Assembly (NCBI GenBank): GCA_021292105.1
Contig: CM037865.1
Coordinates: 25,709,928-25,773,927, forward strand
DNA: 64,000 nucleotides
Direction: 5' to 3'
Source: Anadara kagoshimensis
Lineage: Eukaryota > Mollusca > Bivalvia > Arcoida > Arcidae
Shown here: in pieces, positions 60,573 through 64,000 of the stretch
How positions within the stretch are numbered: position 1 is the stretch's first letter
Layout of the letters: every line of letters starts with the position of its first letter
The notes under the pieces: generated by a model
What the model saw: the letters and a program-made list of their open reading frames with translations, nothing else
What the model was told of the DNA's origin: nothing
Databases searched by the model: none
Position numbers and translations under genes: made by a program

Positions 60573-60934
60573 TACAATAAGAGAATAGAACTCATCAAAG
60601 TTACCCCATGTCAAATCAAGATCAAATGATGGCAAAATTGGAGATGATATAAACAAGGAAGTTTTCCTCTTGAACACTTAGTAACTTTTTCTACACAGTA
60701 ATTAGGGTATTAAATTTGAAAAAAAGAGGTTAGATAAACAAGTAATTGAAGTATGACCACTGAAGTGTTTGTTATTTTCATGTTCTACCAGAAATGTAAT
60801 GAACCAAGCACCAGGTATGAACACAGTCTTATTAGTTTGTTTGTCCAGCTCCTTTTTTATATTAATCTTTCTTTCACAAAATATAGAATGACAGTGTATA
60901 GATAGAGTGAATTGTAGTTCTGGTACAAGTAGTG

Positions 60935-61085
60935 CTGTTTACACTTGTGTAGATTCTTTCATTTATATTAAAGCAGTCAGTTTTGGCATGGTGGAGGAAA
61001 TTACAGTACCAAGAGAAAACCACTGACCTTTCATAAGCATACTGACAAACTCTCTTATTAGAAGTAAGAGTAGATGGAACCTACA
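60935..61085 (-). repeat. tRNA-derived SINE, copy 15 (reverse, degraded)
   Basis: AGATTCTTTCATTTATATTA, GGCATGGTGGAGGAAATTAC, GAGAAAACCACTGACCTTTC and CTGACAAACTCTCTTA match the reversed body. No head is visible. Confidence 0.7.
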
Positions 61086-62293
61086 CAGTGTATGAAGTAA
61101 CACATTACATAAAATAAGCTTAATTCAATAATGCAGTTCAGAAATTAATCAGAATATAATATCACTTATGACAATCTGTTTTAGAATACTAGTAGTGTTT
61201 TCTGCATGTATAAGAAAGAGAAAAAGGAATGTTTTTGTAATTAGGTTTCACACCCGCTATCTAAATTTTATTAGACACTTCAGTTTCAAAAGGATAACTA
61301 TATGTAATTGAAGATAAAGGGATAAAATTTATATAATACAGGGGGCTTACCTTAGCTTGTATGATGATATACTAGACACTTCAAAACAGGGAGAATGTTG
61401 GTATTGCAAAATGTAAATAAGGGGAAATAGCTCTTATTATAGGGATCCATGAAAATTAATGTATCTCATTAAATAACTCTTTAACAGAGGAAGGGTGTTT
61501 GTCACATAGACCCGAAAAAATGGTTATAAAGGAAAAATTGATAAAGCAGTGATGATATTATAACAGGTTAATGATGTTACATGTGTGCATAAGCTTGAAG
61601 AAAAATAACTGGTGTATAATGGACAGCTTGCTAATTCTACACACAAGGTAGATGATTGAGTCTTGTTTAGGGTTTGGTTTTTTTGCCCATATACCATTTT
61701 TTCACTCAAATAATATACCATATTTTTATGGTAATTAATTTTATTCTTGCGACCTTAAAATCAAATTTAACATTTCTAATCATAACCTATGTTATTAATG
61801 AAAATTTGTATGTAAAAAATACATGGTAATTCTTCAAGGTGAAAACAATTTCAACCCATTTTAATGGGAAAACATTACTGTACATATTACTTGGTTTCAC
61901 TAATATAAGGTTAAATATGCCAAAAAATTCTAAATCAATATTTTATCTAAATCAAATACCATACATGTTTTACTAGACTGCTTAAAACCTAACCACCATT
62001 ATATTTCTGCCGGGAAAACCAAGAGATGTTATAAAGATTTTCTAAATTTATGTTACATATGCCAAAGGATAGTTCATCTAAAGTAAAATTCAAATTTTGC
62101 TACTGTTTAATATCAATACAAAAACAGTTAAGGCTAATATATATAATTATAGATAATATATGTATTTCAACACCTTCAAAGCCATACTACCGGTTATTTT
62201 AAAATAGTAAAAGAGTTATCAAAATTTACATCAAAAAGCCATCAACACACTATCTAAAGCATGCACCGAAAAAAACCCACCTAGATCCTTTCA

Positions 62294-62915
<622 letters not shown>

Positions 62916-63561
62916 TCATCCACCACTTTATGTACTCGGTAGATCGAAAGACATCATATTAAACATGGTATGCATGATATGCAATATTTTATATAGGATA
63001 TATTCTAACAAAAAATTTCAAAAGTAAGATGCATCAGCAGAGTTGGTACACAAACTTAAAATATAAAATTTTAAGTACAACAAATCTTTCAAATTTTCAA
63101 TAACATTATCTATGATACCGTAACATCATTAATATCCATGAGGTTAAAATGTTATTGTTATCTGATTTTGGGAGAAAATTTCAAGGAATAGCCTCAATTA
63201 GGAAGTACAAATCGGCTATTCACGGACAGGTTCTATGTTTACTTGCTCTGATGTGTAGGATAATATGAAGCATTACGAGAATTGAGCAATTGTGTTTTTT
63301 CAAAATAAATTCCATTAGGAGGTTTTTTTAATTAATTTCTTTTGGTTGACATCAAATCTTGTGACTTTGAAAATAGCATAATTTTATCCCCCATAAATAT
63401 TTGTGATTTTACAGTACTTACAAAAAAGTTTATCAAGACTAGTCTTAAATAAATTAGTTTATTTCACCTCTAAAACATTTTTATATCTGGCCATAACTTT
63501 CTATATTTTGTTTTTACAATGTGTTTCAAACCAATTTTCTACTACTTTTCATCCAGTATTA

Positions 63562-63714
<153 letters not shown>

Positions 63715-64000
63715 TTACCACAAAATATACTAACCAAACAGTCTGTACATGGGCCAACAGGTCACATGTAGACATAAAAGTCTGAAAATCATCAATCACC
63801 AAGATATATCAGTCAGTCATTAAAGCTTCCAACAGTTTTTGTACAAAATTGAAAATAAATATTTGGGGTAGGTCATACAAGATTGGGGCCAGTTAGACTT
63901 CATGGCAACAACATGTCTTACCCTGTAGAATATATATCACCAAACTGAGAATGGAATATATATTCTGAATTATTACTATTACACATGTATTATTGGTACA

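Overview
The window is AT-rich animal DNA with spliced genes, long introns and a dense load of small non-autonomous repeats. I read it as a mollusc, most likely a bivalve. The reasons are the gene structure, the kinds of repeat (tRNA-derived SINEs, many MITEs, an element with a 167-bp tandem core and AGCTCACCTGG/CAGGTGAGC ends) and short motifs common in molluscan DNA. I cannot name the species. I see no retrovirus, LTR element, LINE or Polinton, and no stand-alone tRNA, rRNA or CRISPR locus.

Left part (1 to about 50.6 kb, + strand): a long microtubule-associated protein gene of the MAP7/ensconsin family. I place fourteen phase-compatible exons between 11108 and 46161, plus a terminal exon from 47263. 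The visible exons encode about 1,200 residues: a Ser/Thr/Asp-rich N-terminal region, a charged N-terminal coiled coil followed by an ensconsin-like segment, a long basic Pro/Ser/Lys linker, the C-terminal MAP7 coiled coil (split over four exons), and a Ser/Asp/Glu-rich tail. Everything from 1 to 11107 lacks a convincing exon and is probably first-intron or upstream DNA. The terminal exon is open in two frames, so the C-terminus is uncertain.

Right part (55352 to beyond 64000, - strand): the 3' two thirds of a katanin p60 ATPase gene, closest in motifs to KATNAL1. It covers the end of the linker, the whole AAA+ ATPase domain and the Vps4_C-type C-terminus. The exon with Walker A and pore loop 1 is present twice in tandem (62715-62873 and 62465-62623). 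The copies are the same length, phase 0/0, both with intact splice sites, and differ by only three residues despite about 37 nucleotide differences. One changes the pore-loop Arg to His. This is the best candidate for something undescribed: mutually exclusive exons that retune the substrate-gripping loop of a microtubule-severing enzyme.

The two genes are convergent, with about 7.6 kb between their stop codons. Both act on microtubules: MAP7 proteins bind and stabilise the lattice and recruit kinesin-1, while katanin severs it. The spaces hold about 17 copies of one tRNA-derived SINE, several MITE families (some nested two or three deep with clean target-site duplications), an intronic foldback, and many tandem duplications with units of about 30 to 190 bp.
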